In this document: in pieces, positions 45,651-57,704 of the stretch | Layout: every line of letters starts with the position of its first letter | Position numbering within the stretch: position 1 is the first letter of the stretch | From: Molossus alvarezi | Lineage: Eukaryota; Chordata; Mammalia; Chiroptera; Molossidae | Assembly: GCA_037176705.1 (NCBI GenBank) | Contig: CM073885.1 | Location: 160,136,290 to 160,200,289, forward strand | Direction: 5' to 3' | DNA length: 64,000 nucleotides | Position numbers and translations under genes: made by a program | Notes under the pieces: model-generated | Told to the model about the DNA's origin: nothing | Database searches by the model: none | What the model saw: the letters and a program-made list of their open reading frames with translations, nothing else

Positions 45651-46418
45651 TCCATTAAATTAAAGGGTTTAACTACAAAGAAAGAAAACTACAGGCCAAT
45701 ATCCCTGACAAACACAGATGCCAAAATCCTTAACAAAATAATAGCTAATCAGATCCAGCAATACATCAAAAAAGTATTCACCATGACCAAGTGGGATTCG
45801 TTCCAGGGATGCAAGGATGGTACAATATTTGCAAATCAATAAATGTGATGCACCACATAAACAAAATGAAAGATGAAAACCATATGATCTTATCAATAGA
45901 TGCTAAAAAAGCATTTGACAAAATCCAGCACCCATTTCAGATAAAAACGCTCAGCAACATAGGAATAGAGAGATCATATCTCAACATAATAAAGGCCATA
46001 TATGAAAGACCTACAGCCAACATCATGCTCAATGGGCAGAAACTAAGAACATTTCCATTAAGAACAGGAAAAAGACAGGGATGTCCACTTTCGCCACTCT
46101 TATTTAACATAGTACTGGAAATCTTAGCCACAGCAATTAGGCATGAAGAAAAAAATAAAAGGAATCTAAATAAGGAGGAAGTGAAACTGTCATTATTTGC
46201 AAATGACATGATATTGTACATAGAAAACCCTAAACACTCCATCAAAACTCACTAGAATTAGCCCTGGCTGGTTTGGCTCAGTGTTTAGAGCGTCAGCCTA
46301 TGGTCCAGAGAGACCCAGGTTCGGTTCCCGCTAAGGGCTCGTACATTGGTTGCGGTTTGTCCCCGGCCCTCGTTGGGTTGTGCGGGTGGCAACCACATGA
46401 TATGTCCCTTTCGCGTCG

Positions 46419-46474
<56 letters not shown>

Positions 46475-48417
46475 TCCACTCTATCTGAACAAAAAATGGA
46501 AAAATGTCCTTGGGTGAGAATTAAAAAAAAAAAATCTACTAGACTTAATAAATGAATTTAGTGAAGTAGCAGAATACAATATTAACATCAAGAAATTAAT
46601 GGCATTCTTATACACCAACAATGAACTCACAGAAAGAGAAACTAAAAAAAGCAATCCCATCTACCATCACGACAAAAAAATTAAGATACCTAGGAATAAA
46701 CTTAACCAAAGAAGTGAAGGATCTCTTCACAGAAAACTACAGGTCATTGAAAAAAGAAATAGAGGAAGATATAAAAAAAAAATGGAAGCATATACCATGT
46801 TCATAAATTGGAAAAATTAACATCATTAAAATGTCCATACTACCCAAAGCAATCTATAGATTCAATGCAATTCCCATCAAAATACCAACAACATACTTCA
46901 CAAAACTGGAACAAACACTCCAAAAGTTTATATGAAACCAAAAGAGGCCCCCCAAAACCACAGTAATCTTGAAAAAGAAGAACAAAGTAGGAGGGATCAC
47001 AATGCCAGATATCAGGTTATATTGCAAAGCCACTGGAACCAAAACAGCCTGGTACTGGCACAAGAACAGTCACATAGATCAATGGAACAGAACAGAAAAC
47101 CCAGAAATTGACCCAAGACAATATGCTCAATTCATATTTGACAAAGGAGGCAAGAACATACAGTGGAGTCAAGACAGCTTCCTCAATAAATGGTGTTGGG
47201 AAAATTGAACAGCTACATGCAAAAAAATGAAGCTAGACCACCAACTTACACCATACACAAGAATAAACTGAAAATGGATAAAAGATTTAAATGTGACTCG
47301 TGAAACCATAAAAATCCTAAAAGAAAATGCAGGCAATAAAATTTCAGACATCATATGTAGCAGAATTTTCACTGATACATCACCTAAGGCAACAGAAACA
47401 AAGGAAAAAATGAACACATGGGACTACATCAAACTAAAAAGCTTCTTCACAGCAAATGAAGCAACCATTAAAATGTAAAGGGAACCCACTATATGGGAGA
47501 ACATCATTGCCAATGATACATCAGATAAGGGGTTAATTTCCAAAATATATAGAGTACTCACATAACTCAACAAAAGAAAGACAAAGAACCCAATTAAAAA
47601 ATGGGCAGAGGACCTAAAGAGACACCTCTCCAAACAGGACATACAAATGGCCAAGAGACATATGAAAAAGTGCTCAATGTCACTAATCATCAGAAAGATG
47701 CAAATTAAAACAATAATGAGGTGTTACCTCATACCTGTCAGAATGGTCGCTATCAACAAATAATCAAACAAATGCTGGCAAGGGTGTGGAGAAAAGGGGA
47801 CCCTAGTACACTGTTGGTGGGAATGCAGACTGGTGTTACCTCCAAAAAATTAAAAATTGAACTGCCATTTGACCCAGTGATCCCACTTCTAGGAATATAT
47901 TCTAGGAAGCCTGAAACACCAATCAGAAAGAATATATGCACCCGTATGTTCATAGCAGCACTATTTATAATAGCTAAAATCTGTAAAAAGCCCAAGTATC
48001 CATCACTAGATGAGTGGATAAAAAAGCTGTGGTACATGTATACAATGGAGTATTATGCAGCTGTAAGAAAGAAAGATCTCTTATCCTTTGAGACAACATG
48101 GAGGGACCTGGAAAATATTATCCTAAGCAAAACAATCCAAGTAGAGAAAGACAAATATCATGTGATCCCTTATTTCTGGCATATGATGAACTAAACAAAC
48201 TGATGAAAAAAATAGACCCAGAGTCATAGAAGTAGGGTATAGACTGACAATCCTCCAAAGAGGGGGTGGGAAGGAAGATATAAACCACAGAACTTATATG
48301 CATGTATGCATAACTGATGGACATAGACAACAAAGCTGGGGATGGGGCAGAAGGGGGAGTAGTGTGTCAATGGGGGAAAAAAGAGAAACATCTGTAACAA
48401 AAATCAATCAAAAAAAA
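45651..48417 (+). mobile_element. LINE-1, 5'-truncated, in MEIG1 intron
   Basis: It begins inside ORF2 reverse transcriptase (YRPISL region) and runs to the 3'UTR and A-rich end, antisense to MEIG1. Frames 45791-46255 (FADD-like box altered to FAND near 46200), 46621-46806, 46969-47208 and 47721-48194 are separate open pieces, so it is inactive. A weak duplication, ttaaagggttt versus ttatagggtct, may flank it. A SINE sits at 46261. Confidence 0.85.
46261..46533 (+). repeat. VES-type SINE with long (CT)n
   Basis: Full-length copy inside L1 ORF2. The pyrimidine tract is expanded to about 25 CT units (46423-46471). Confidence 0.92.
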
Positions 48418-48429
48418 TTATAGGGTCTA

Positions 48430-49213
48430 TTACATGTTAGCTCTGTAATGCCTCCAATTCCTTTTCCTATCTACTTTTAGAGAAAGTATTAAGTAGAGAT
48501 TAAAGAGTAGAATGAAGGAAAAAGAGAAAAATAAAGATCTAAAAAATCCACATGTGAATTAGTCTATAAAAAAATGGAGAGATAATACTAAAAAAAAATA
48601 ACTAAGCTAATAATACTTTATTGTTAAAAAGAAAACTAAATTAATTGTACTTTGTTGTAACCCCAAATCCGAGCATTAAAACACATTTATGAATACCATA
48701 TACCATATTCTGTCATATTCCTAAAAACTCTGTCTCCTACTATCTGGTAAATGAATTTTTAAAAAAATCCTATTATAAACTGGTGCCATGTCTAGATTTT
48801 AACCGAGTCTTTGTAAAGCCAAGTTATGTCTCGAGTCTGTCAAGAAAGCCTGGGAAGCACCACCAATGTCCGGAGTTGTTCTCTGATGTTTCTATGTCAC
48901 CTATAATCTCCTCAATAAACATAATTTAATCCCTTTACAACTTGTGGTCAAAATTAAAAAGAAACTAGCATTTAGCAGAGGATAGTTGTCCAATAAAAGC
49001 CAAACAAGTCTTAATATTTCCACGCTGAGGGACGACCTCTTTCCTCAGTCTGCCTCAGTATCTATCACTCCTCTGGGCCTTAGTCTCCTCTTCAATAAAA
49101 CGAGACAGTTGGAGAAGAATTCCCTTTCATTTATTCTCAGGTTCTCTGCTTTAATACTTTCATCATCTAACAAACCCATTTTGAGTTTAGGTCTGTAGAA
49201 GCATAAAACTTAC
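48430..49213. other. MEIG1 intron, unique
   Basis: Unique A/T-rich sequence next to the first coding exon; nothing else recognised. Confidence 0.4.
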
Positions 49214-49351
49214 CATAGAAACTTGCTTCACTTGTTTGTATTCTATTTCATCCCGATATCCTGCTTGTTGAAATCTGTACAGATTTTCAATCTCTTCTGA
49301 CCACTTTTTGGCACGACTTATTGATTTTGGTTTCACATCAGAACTGGCCAT
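49214..49351 (-). CDS. MEIG1: MEIG1 first coding exon
   Basis: An ATG at 49351 (minus strand) opens 46 codons beginning [10 protein letters not shown] and including [18 protein letters not shown], a near-exact MEIG1 N-terminus. The exon ends after a Met codon at 49214, with a consensus donor GTAAGT (49213-49208). An acceptor AG at 49381-49382 after a TTT-rich tract gives an exon of 49214-49380, with 29 bases of 5'UTR, so at least one further untranslated exon lies to the right. The intron to 40320 is 8.9 kb. A pair of SINEs in opposite orientation begins 65 bases upstream of the acceptor. Confidence 0.96.
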
Positions 49352-49444
49352 GGCTACAGAGATCTTATTACCAATTAATTCTGAAAGATATTAAAACAAA
49401 ATTAATAGATGACATAATAGTGACAATTTGAAAGTCCCTTTAAT

Positions 49445-49695
49445 TTTTTTTTTTTTTTTTTATCCTCACCCGAGAACATTTTTCCATCCTTTGTACAGAC
49501 AGAGTGGGAGGGAGAGAAAGAGAGAGAGAGGGAAACATCGATGTGAAAGGGACACATCGAGTGGCTGCCACCTGCACAACCAACCAGGGCCGGGGACAAA
49601 CTGCAACCGAGGTACATGCCCTTAGCGGGAACCGAACCCCAGGTCTCTCCCGACCGCAGGGGGACGCTCTAACCGCTGAGTCAAACTGGCCAGGG
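49445..49695 (-). repeat. VES-type SINE, left arm of inverted pair
   Basis: Full-length reverse copy; duplication tgaaagtccctttaa flanks it (about 49430-49444 and 49696-49710). It starts 65 bases upstream of the MEIG1 exon's acceptor. Confidence 0.93.
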
Positions 49696-49725
49696 TGAAA
49701 GTCCCTTTAAGAATGAACAAAATTA

Positions 49726-49990
49726 GCCCTGGCCGGTTTGGCTCAGCGGTTAGAGCTTCGGCCTGCGGTCCGGAGAGACCCGGGTTCGGTTCCCGCTAAG
49801 GGCATGTACCTCGGTTGCAGTTTGTCCCCGGCCCTGGTCGGTTGTGCGGGTGGCAGCCACTCGATGTGTCCCTTTCGCATAGATGTTTCTCTCTCTCTCT
49901 CTGTTCCTCTCTCTCCCTCCCACTCTACCTGAACAAAAAATGGGAAAATGTCCTCGGGTGAGGATAAAAAATAAAAAAAAATAAAAAAAA
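49726..49990 (+). repeat. VES-type SINE, right arm of inverted pair
   Basis: Full-length forward copy. Its 17-base duplication aagaatgaacaaaatta (49709-49725 and 49991-50007) starts within the right flank of the previous SINE, so it landed second. Confidence 0.93.
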
Positions 49991-50265
49991 AAGAATGAAC
50001 AAAATTAGCATTTAAAAATCATTAAGAGAGTTGAGAATCCCACAGACAACAGTATGGTGATTGCCTGAGGGAAGGAGATGGGGGGAGGTAGAAGGGAGTG
50101 TCAAGGGTGGATAAATGATGACAGAAGGAGACTTGACCTTGGGTAGTGAATCCATGATGCAATACAAAGGTGATATATTATAGAGTTGTACACTTGAAAC
50201 CTGTATAATTTATTAACCAATGTCACTCCAATAAAATCAACAAAAATTAAAAATATATACATATA

Positions 50266-50508
50266 GCCCTGGCCGGTTTGGCTCAGCGGTTAAAGCATCG
50301 GCCTGCGGTCCTGAGAGACCCGGGTTTGGTTCCCGCTAAGGGCTCGTACCTCGGTTGCAGTTTGTCCCCGGCTCTGGTCAGTCGTGCGGGTGGCAGCCAC
50401 TCGATGTGTTCCTTTCACATCGATGTTTCTCTCTCTCTCTCTGATCCTCTCTCTCCCTCCCACTCTACCTGAACAAAAAATGGAAAAGTGTCCTCAGGTT
50501 AGGATAAA
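50266..50508 (+). repeat. VES-type SINE followed by (TA)n
   Basis: Full-length forward copy with the tail modified to cctcaggttaggat, then a (ta)n run at 50509-50532. The 250 bases before it (50010-50260) look like an old LINE or LTR 3' end (cacttgaaacctgtataatt) that I cannot name. Confidence 0.88.
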
Positions 50509-50778
50509 AAATATATATATATATATATATATAAATGTAAATATTCAATTCCAAGATAAAGAATGATTCATGCTCTATTTTGGAAAGAAAATAAAATAAG
50601 CCCTGAAAGATACATAGATAACTTTTCATTTCTTCATCAAATACAATTGCATTCAGAATTATGGAGGGATATCCTAAAGGCTAGATACTAGTTCTGGTGT
50701 TCCAGGCAATGGTTTACACATTTCTGAAATCACACATTTATAACTGCTCAGTAGATTGTCAAAATATCCCACCACCCA

Positions 50779-50883
50779 TGCTCACTTTGGCAGCACACAT
50801 ACTAAAATTGAAACAATATAGAGAAGATTAGCATGGTCCCTGCCCAAGGATGATATACAAATTCATGAAGCATTTCATATTTT
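50779..50883 (+). pseudogene. U6 snRNA retropseudogene
   Basis: The full length of U6 is recognisable (tgctcactttggcagcacac, gaagattagcatggtccctg, end catatttt) with about ten substitutions. A (gata)n-rich tail follows, and caccaccc-type sequence flanks the whole unit (50767-50777 and 50941-50951). This suggests reverse transcription by L1. There is no recognisable U6 promoter (TATA/PSE) upstream. Confidence 0.9.
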
Positions 50884-50886
50884 AAG

Positions 50887-50940
50887 ATAAATAGATAGAT
50901 AGATAGATGGTAGATTAGATAGATAGATGATATAGATAGA
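50887..50940 (+). repeat. (GATA)n microsatellite
   Basis: Imperfect GATA units directly after the U6 copy. Confidence 0.9.
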
Positions 50941-51295
50941 TCTCACCACCCTTCCATTTGATTACATTCAAAACCGCATCTCCCTCCCCCCCGCCCCCCC
51001 AAAAAAAGACTAGTCTTATGACTCTTCTTTTTCTTCTTGCTGGGAAGCAATGGTTTCCTCTTTTTTCATTTCTTAACTGCTTGGAGGCAGCCTGCAGTTC
51101 ATTTACTCAGGTCTCTTCGGGCCTGCTCCTGTGATAGCCAGAAGCTATACCGATTTTAAAATAATGAAGGAGGTCATTAGCAATCTTTGAAATTCAAATA
51201 TTTAACTGTAGTTTATATACTTGTCTATTCACCACACTTCTATAGCCAGTTTTTCAAAGACATAATCTTTCACTTGTTTTTTCATTTCTATTTCT

Positions 51296-51546
51296 TCTTA
51301 TTATTTTTTTAATCCTCACCCCAGGACATTTTTCATTTCCCATTCAGTATAGTGGGAGGGAGAGAGAGGAAGAGAGAGAGAGAAACATCAATGTGAAAGG
51401 GACACATCGAGTGGCCGCCACCCGCATGACCAACCAGGGCCAGGGACAAACTGCAAACCAAGGTACGTGCCTTTAGCGGGAACCGAACCCAGGCCTCTCT
51501 GGACCGCAGGCTGACACTCCAACCACTGAGCCAAACCGGCCAGGGC
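51296..51546 (-). repeat. VES-type SINE
   Basis: Full-length reverse copy; duplication tctatttct at 51287-51295 and 51547-51555. The 50952-51286 stretch before it shows nothing recognisable. Confidence 0.9.
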
Positions 51547-51649
51547 TCTATTTCTAATTTATTACCAACATATATCAGTCATTTCACTGAAATAGTACCC
51601 AGAATTTCACCATAATCCCTTGAACCCATTTTTCTATTAAAATATGTTT

Positions 51650-51925
51650 TTAGCCCAGTTTTTCTCAGTGGTTAGTCCAGTGGCCTTCATATCAAAGGGT
51701 CGTGGGTTGGACCGCTCTAACCACTGAGAAAATGGGCCAGGGCTAGACCAGTAGGGGGCACGTCCCTGGGTAACAGGTTCAATCCCTGTCGGGACCAGGG
51801 CAGTGTGGGAGGCAACCAAAGGATGTCTGTCTTTCTCTCCCCACCTCCGCCCCTCTCTCCCTCCCTCCCTCCCTTACACTCTATCTGAAAATCAATGGAA
51901 AAAATCCTCAGCTGAGGATTAACAA
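51650..51925 (+). repeat. SINE with fold-back head
   Basis: The head ttctcagtggttag (about 51663-51676) is followed by its own inverted copy ctaaccactgagaa (about 51717-51730) and then by a normal SINE body (gggtaacaggttcaatccc) and tail. The flanks tagccca and the complement tgggccagggcta extend the inverted repeat. Confidence 0.78.
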
Positions 51926-52924
51926 TAACAACAAAATGTTTCTAAAACATATCCTTTTCAACATAATGAGTTTTCTATTAGACCTTATAAAGTAGATACT
52001 GTAAATGAATTCATATTTTAAAATTTTTTCAATTATAATGACAAATACTAATTATGTTGAAAAGGTCAAGAAATACAGTGAAGTACAAAAAAAGAAAAGG
52101 CAAAATAAACATCATATAAATTAGAAATATTCATCCTTAATACCAGGTAAATATCACCCCAAACATATGAGTTAGAAGGACAGACTTTACAATTTTATTA
52201 AAAGGAGTCTTACAATAAATGCTTTAACAAGTGTATGTTTAGCTTTACCTGGATTTAATGGGGCAAAATAGGAAATGGGAATAAAATGGACAGAATTGCT
52301 AAGTTTCAGATAAATGTTCCTTTTATATAAAAGATGTAGCCTAAAATTCCCTCAGTGGTTAATAAAAAATATAATGAAGACTGAATTATTTGAACTCCAT
52401 GTATAAATCTCACACAAATACTGATTCACTCTTATCTATCAACAATAAGAAAATTAGTCTTATGCTTCCTCCTACCTTTTCTAGCTTTTTGTTACATTAC
52501 TTATTTAACATTCTAAAGTTGTTTGGACTTAGCTCTGGATTTAAATGCATTGAAATGCATCTGAGTCACACAGTTCTTACTCTGATCAAGGTAGCAACTA
52601 CTTAAGTGCATATATCATTAGTATTGTTTTTGTACTTTTTGCAACAACTCACTTGTTGGTCTTATCTATTTAGTATGTAGATAAGTATATATGCATATAT
52701 ATATGCAAAATATATATATGCATACCAACATATATATTGAATAGACCAAAAAAATTAAAATATTTGACATTTTGAAAACTTTTGTTTTTTATCAGTTTAG
52801 ATTCAGGTGCATGTTGCATTTTAAGGCACTGCATTGTTATTGTATAAATTTATGTAAAATTTAGAATACCTGACAAGGCAATAGATAAACCATATTTCAG
52901 TGAAACCCTTGTCCTTTGATTCTT
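51926..52924. other. Unique A/T-rich sequence
   Basis: No gene recognised. A strongly palindromic A/T stretch lies at 52685-52740 (tatatatgcatatatatatg and similar). Confidence 0.4.
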
Positions 52925-53144
52925 TTTTTCCTCAAATATGTTTTCATTCATTTTAGAGAGAGAAGGGAGAGAGAGGGAGAGGGAGAGAGAAAGGGAGAGG
53001 GAGAGGGAAAGGGAGAGGGAGAGGGAGAGAGGAGAGGAGAGAAACACTGAACTCAAAACCTGGGCATGTGCCCAACTGGGAATCAAACCGGTGACCTTTC
53101 GGTGTATGGGACGATGCTCAACCAACCAAGCCACACCTGCCAGG
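52925..53144 (-). repeat. Older SINE with (GA)n body
   Basis: Reverse copy with a long purine tract (about 52962-53041) and head ending ccacacctgccagggc. The tail lacks the cctcgggtgagg motif. Confidence 0.8.
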
Positions 53145-53685
53145 GCTGTCCTACAATTCTATTTATTTGCATGTGGGGTTCACTGCTTCATTGCTGTACA
53201 ACATACTAAATAGATAAGACCAATAAGTGAGTTGGACATATGGTACAGCCCAATAATCCATTAACATATATGATTATAGAATATATATTCCATAGGAAAA
53301 AAGACACAAGAAACATGAAATGAAAAAAGGTGCTAATTCACTTTGTTAAATACATTTTCGAAACTAGTCATTTTTTATATCAATTTAGTGGTTTTATTTC
53401 TTTTACAGATGAAGCACATTTTCTTAAAGTAATGATACAGTCTTAATTTTTGTTTTACCCAAATTATTTTTGCTTAACTCATATTCATTCAAAAAGCATT
53501 TTCCGAAGGTCATCTATGTAAATTTTTGTCACTTTCAAATAAAACAATCATGCCAACTGTACATAGAAAAATGCTACATTTTTATATAATAGGTGAAGGG
53601 GGTCAAAAAGTAAAAAGAAAAAATAAATATGGTGCATTACTGACCAACACCAGAAAAAATAGTTTTCACATTTTTTTATATATTT
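53145..53685. other. Unique sequence
   Basis: Nothing recognised. Confidence 0.35.
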
Positions 53686-54185
53686 GTCTCCCCTCATCCA
53701 TGGGGAATACGTCCCAGACCCCCAATGGCTGCCTGAAAACTGGATAGTACTAAACCTCATATATACTATGTTTTTTTCTGTTATGCAGACATCTATGATA
53801 AAGTTTAATTTATAAATTAGGCATAGTAAGAGATTAACAATTAATAATAAAATAGAAAAACTACAGCAATATACTGTAATCAAAATTATATAAATGTGAT
53901 CTCTCTCTCTCTCTCTCTCGTTACTGATCAGATAACCAAGAGGGCTACTAAGTGACTAAGGGGCAGGGAGCATATAAATGTGGAGATACTGGACAAAGAA
54001 ATGATTTACTTACTGACTGGGATGGAGCAGGTGGCAAGAGATTTTTATCACACTTCTCAGATCGAAATGCAATTTAAAACGTATAAATTGTTTGTTCTGG
54101 AATTTTCCACTTAATATTTTCAGACATGGTATACTGCAGGTAACTGAAACCATGGAAAACGAAACTACAGATAAGGGGGCTACTG
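53686..54185 (-). mobile_element. Tigger-like (MER2-like) DNA transposon
   Basis: The right end cagataagggggctactg and the left end tctcccctcatccatgggg form imperfect inverted repeats, and the interior matches the pattern of MER2/Tigger non-autonomous elements (attttccacttaatattttc). No transposase frame. Confidence 0.7.
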
Positions 54186-55078
54186 CAATTATTTTGTGTG
54201 TCTGTATATTATCAGTTCAGATACTCTGAACATAAATTTATCAGGGGTAAAGCATATGAAACATAAGGAAAGGAGGAGCAGGAGTCTGCAGGAGAAGTTT
54301 TTACACCACCATGTGCACCTGACACCTGTGAATGGAAAAAGAGATGGAAGTATTGGGTGGGAAAAGCTTCAGATTGCAAGGCAGCAAGCTCTAAGAAAGT
54401 CTTAGGCCAACAGGGAAATCCAGCACAAAAAATTCCTGTGGAGGACTCTTGCCTTAGAAAAAGATGGTCAGGCCTAGTACCACCATCATTTCCAATTATT
54501 GACTGGGAGCTACTGGAGAAGAGCTTAAACTCAGTTCAAGTGCTGCATTAGATCCCAAAGGCAGGGGAGTAGTCAGATAACTGCAGGAGCAGCAGGTTGT
54601 TTCTTGTAGGAAGAGCTGAGAAGTACATCTTCATGGCTGCTCCAGTCTGACTTGCTAAAATGCTGAATTCTTCTAAGCCATAGATCAAGTCTGTAGTTCC
54701 AGCTTTTATTATAGTACCTGAAACTCAGTAACTGCTCAACTAATGCTTGGTGAAATGACACGTTTAAATGCAGTATGGCAAGTCAGGCATTATAGATGCA
54801 AAATGTATAGAAACATGTTGTTTGATTATATAAATCTTATAAAAATATAAATGACACTATTAGTAACAAGCCCTGGGTGACATAGGAAAAAGTACAAACA
54901 GAAACTGCTAGAGGAACATAAATCTTACACAGAATAGGCCCCAGGGAAATTCTAAAGGTTTGGCAAATTCCACATTCCCAAAGACATCTGGATAGTAGAC
55001 TTATAGCTCCACAGAAATTAACTTACCTGTGTTTGGACCAAGCTAGGATAACTACTGAGACTGAGAATGATAAATAAG
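54186..55078. other. Unique sequence
   Basis: No exon or clear repeat recognised; short open frames here show no family resemblance. Confidence 0.35.
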
Positions 55079-55530
55079 GCCTGTAAGTGTGGCTCAATGG
55101 ATTGAACATCATCCCATGGACTGAGAGATTCTGATTCAATTCCCATTCAGGGCACATGACAGGTTGCGGGCTCTATCCCCAGCAGCAGTTGTGCAGGAGG
55201 CAACCTATCCATGGTTCTCTCTCACATAGATGTTTCTTTTCTTTCTTTTTTTTATCCTCAACCGAGGACATTCTTGCATTTATCTTCAGATAGAGCAGGA
55301 GAATAGAGAGGGAGGAGGAGAGAGAGAGAAACACAACGAGGGGTTTCCACCCACACGACCCCAACCGGGGCCAGGGACAAACTGCAACCGAAGTACATGC
55401 CCATAGCGGGAACCGAACTCGGGACTCTCCAGTCCATGACCGACGCTCTAACCGCTGAGCCAAACCAGCCATGGCATTATGTAGATGTTTTTATCTCTCT
55501 CCCTTACTCTCTCTCTAAAAAAATCAATAA
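55079..55530 (+). repeat. Older SINE split by a younger SINE
   Basis: Old forward SINE (ggcctgtaagtgtggctcaa to a caataaaaa end) interrupted at 55236-55475 by a reverse young-type SINE. The gatgttt-containing target (atagatgttt / gtagatgttt) is duplicated around the insert. Confidence 0.85.
55236..55475 (-). repeat. VES-type SINE nested in older SINE
   Basis: Reverse young-type copy, tail atcctcaaccgaggac at left and head at right. Confidence 0.87.
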
Positions 55531-55689
55531 AAACATATTTTAAAAAATAGAATGATAAATGTGATGTTCAGAGCTAAGTATATTGACTACACGGTGAACT
55601 GCACCTTTGCAATTACACTGTACATTGTGCACCTCTGAAATTTGAGATCTGATATGACCCTTGCTCACTCAAATATAACATATGTGACT

Positions 55690-55890
55690 GGCCAGTGTGG
55701 TTCAGTGGTTGAGCGTCGACCCATGCGCCAGGAGGTCACCAGTTCAATTCCCGGTCAGGGCACATGCCCATGGTGGTGGGCCAATTCCCCAGTGGAGGGC
55801 ATGCAGGAGGTGGCCGATCGATGTTCTCTCTCATGGATGTTTCTATCTCTCTCTCCCTCTCCCTTCCTCTCTCTCTCTAAAAATCAATAA
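55690..55890 (+). repeat. Older VES-type SINE
   Basis: Head ggccagtgtggttcagtggt, an intact-looking B box (agttcaattcccgg) and an end aaaatcaataaag. It represents the older subfamily without the hairpin tail. Confidence 0.88.
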
Positions 55891-55895
55891 AGAAA

Positions 55896-56427
55896 AAACA
55901 AAACAAAAACATAACCTAAGCAACCATAATCTCATTTGAAGGTACTATAAGTATATATCTCCATCTATCATTAAGCAAAGTCACAATATCTCTATTGTGC
56001 ACTCTAACTGGGTTGACCCTTATGTTTATTTGGATAAATCTTGTTTGATTTACCCAAGTGGTATTTGTGTATGACTCCTTTCAGCAATCTAAGTCTATTA
56101 TTAACTTTTTCAATATGCAATAGTGGGATTGATGCAAAAACTCTGAGACCTATCATGGCTACGTTCTAAGGAGACAGTTCAGGGATATGAAGGGCAGAAT
56201 GAAAGTTTGATGCCTAGGTTGCTTAGCTGACCATCTATGATTTTAGGTGACTGAGACCTTAATGCAAGTGGTGTAAGAGATAATTTTTCAGTGAAGAATG
56301 AGCAATGTGTCATTAACTTTCAAAGGTCTGGCCATCTAGGTAAAAATTAATTAATGCTAAAAAATTCCAATGGCCAAGTAATTCCTGGACACAGCAACTA
56401 GGGCTCATAAAAATTTGAGAAGTGATT
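55896..56427. other. Unique sequence
   Basis: Nothing recognised. Confidence 0.35.
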
Positions 56428-56640
56428 GCCCAGTCCAGTTTGGCTCAGCAGTTGGAGCATCGGCCCATGGACCAAAGGGTCATGTGCCTTGGTTGTGGTT
56501 CAATCCCAGGCCCTGGTCGGGATTGTGCAGGAAGCAAACAATCTATGTCTCTCCCTCACATTGATGTTTCTCTCTCTCTACCTATCTATCTATCTGTCTC
56601 TCCCTCCCACTTAATGGAAAAATATCCTTGGGTGAGGATT
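56428..56640 (+). repeat. VES-type SINE
   Basis: Forward copy, somewhat diverged, with (tatc)n expansion near 56580-56597 and tail tccttgggtgaggattg. Confidence 0.87.
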
Positions 56641-57704
56641 GAAAAAAAAATTGGGGAGTGATAGGAAGGAGAAATAAAGAATAAAGGTTACAGTTAGTTT
56701 AGAGATTTGAACCAAAATAAGAGTCATATGGTGGGCTGGGGCAGTAAGAAAATACCTGAAGGAGAAGGTGGTTTTGAACCTAGTTCTTAAAGACATAAAA
56801 AGTAGGTGGACAGACTTCTGGTCAAGATGGTGGGTAGGTAACCGCGGTATCCCGTCTTCCCACAGCCACATCAAAGTTACAACTAAACTACAGAACAACC
56901 ATCATTCAAAACCGCCTGAAATCAAGCTGAATGGAAGTCCTACAACTATGGAATTAAAGCAGCCGCCACATCCAGACTGGTAGGAGGGGCGGAGGCGAAA
57001 GGGCCGGAGGCGCGAGGGCCGGTGGCGAGACAGGCCGGTCCCACATCCACATGTGGCAGATAAAAATCAGGAGGACACCTCGGCTGGAAAGGTCCTTCCT
57101 GAGGACTGAGGGATCCCTGTCCCACAGCAGGTTCCCCACTTAGGGTTCCAGTGCCAGGAAGAGACTCCCCATAACTTCTGGCTGGAAAAACCAGCAGGAA
57201 CTGAGGCTCAGGGAAGCTGAAGCGGCTGGAGCCCCAGGCAGCTCCTTAAAGGGCCCGCGCACGGCCTTATCGGACTCTCTCCCTCTAAGCTTGGAGGGGA
57301 GGCAGCTCAAGGGGCGCCAGAGACATACAGGGAAGAACTGAGCTGTTTGGCACTGCAGCGAGGGCTGGAGAAGGGGCATTCTTGGGGACAAACGTGCTGT
57401 AAGAGGCCTTTGTCCCTTTGGTGAACCCTTCCCGGGGGCGGCAGACAGCAGCCATATCTGGGACTCCAGCAACCTGGTTCACACTGGTAGCCCCGCCCTG
57501 CTGACTCTCTGAGGCCCCGCCCCACCCCACCCAACTTTCAAGCCCACCCAAGCTGTTGCCACTTGCTTAACCATAGGATTGGCCTGTCTTGGATCCTGCT
57601 TCAGGTTTTTCCTAAATTCTTTCAAACGAGCAGCATCTGGTCTCAGCTAGCCCCATTCCTCTCATTAAGCAATACACAGAAACAAACACAGGGAGGCAGC
57701 CAAA

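Noticed and set aside
49738..49810. tRNA gene
   Set aside because: The A- and B-box-like stretches belong to SINE heads; cloverleaf pairing and acceptor stem are not kept.
49726..49932. Recurring 60-90 codon frames such as those with PGSVPAKGMYLGC
   Set aside because: The same peptide appears wherever the young SINE occurs (9553, 21839, 29964, 40909, 46261, 49726, 50266); it is a SINE translation, not a gene family.
50779..50883. Functional U6 gene
   Set aside because: Many substitutions, repeat-flanked, no upstream TATA/PSE-type promoter seen.
52685..52740. A/T-rich palindrome as an origin or regulatory element
   Set aside because: TA/TGCA microsatellite-like sequence; palindromy follows from composition.
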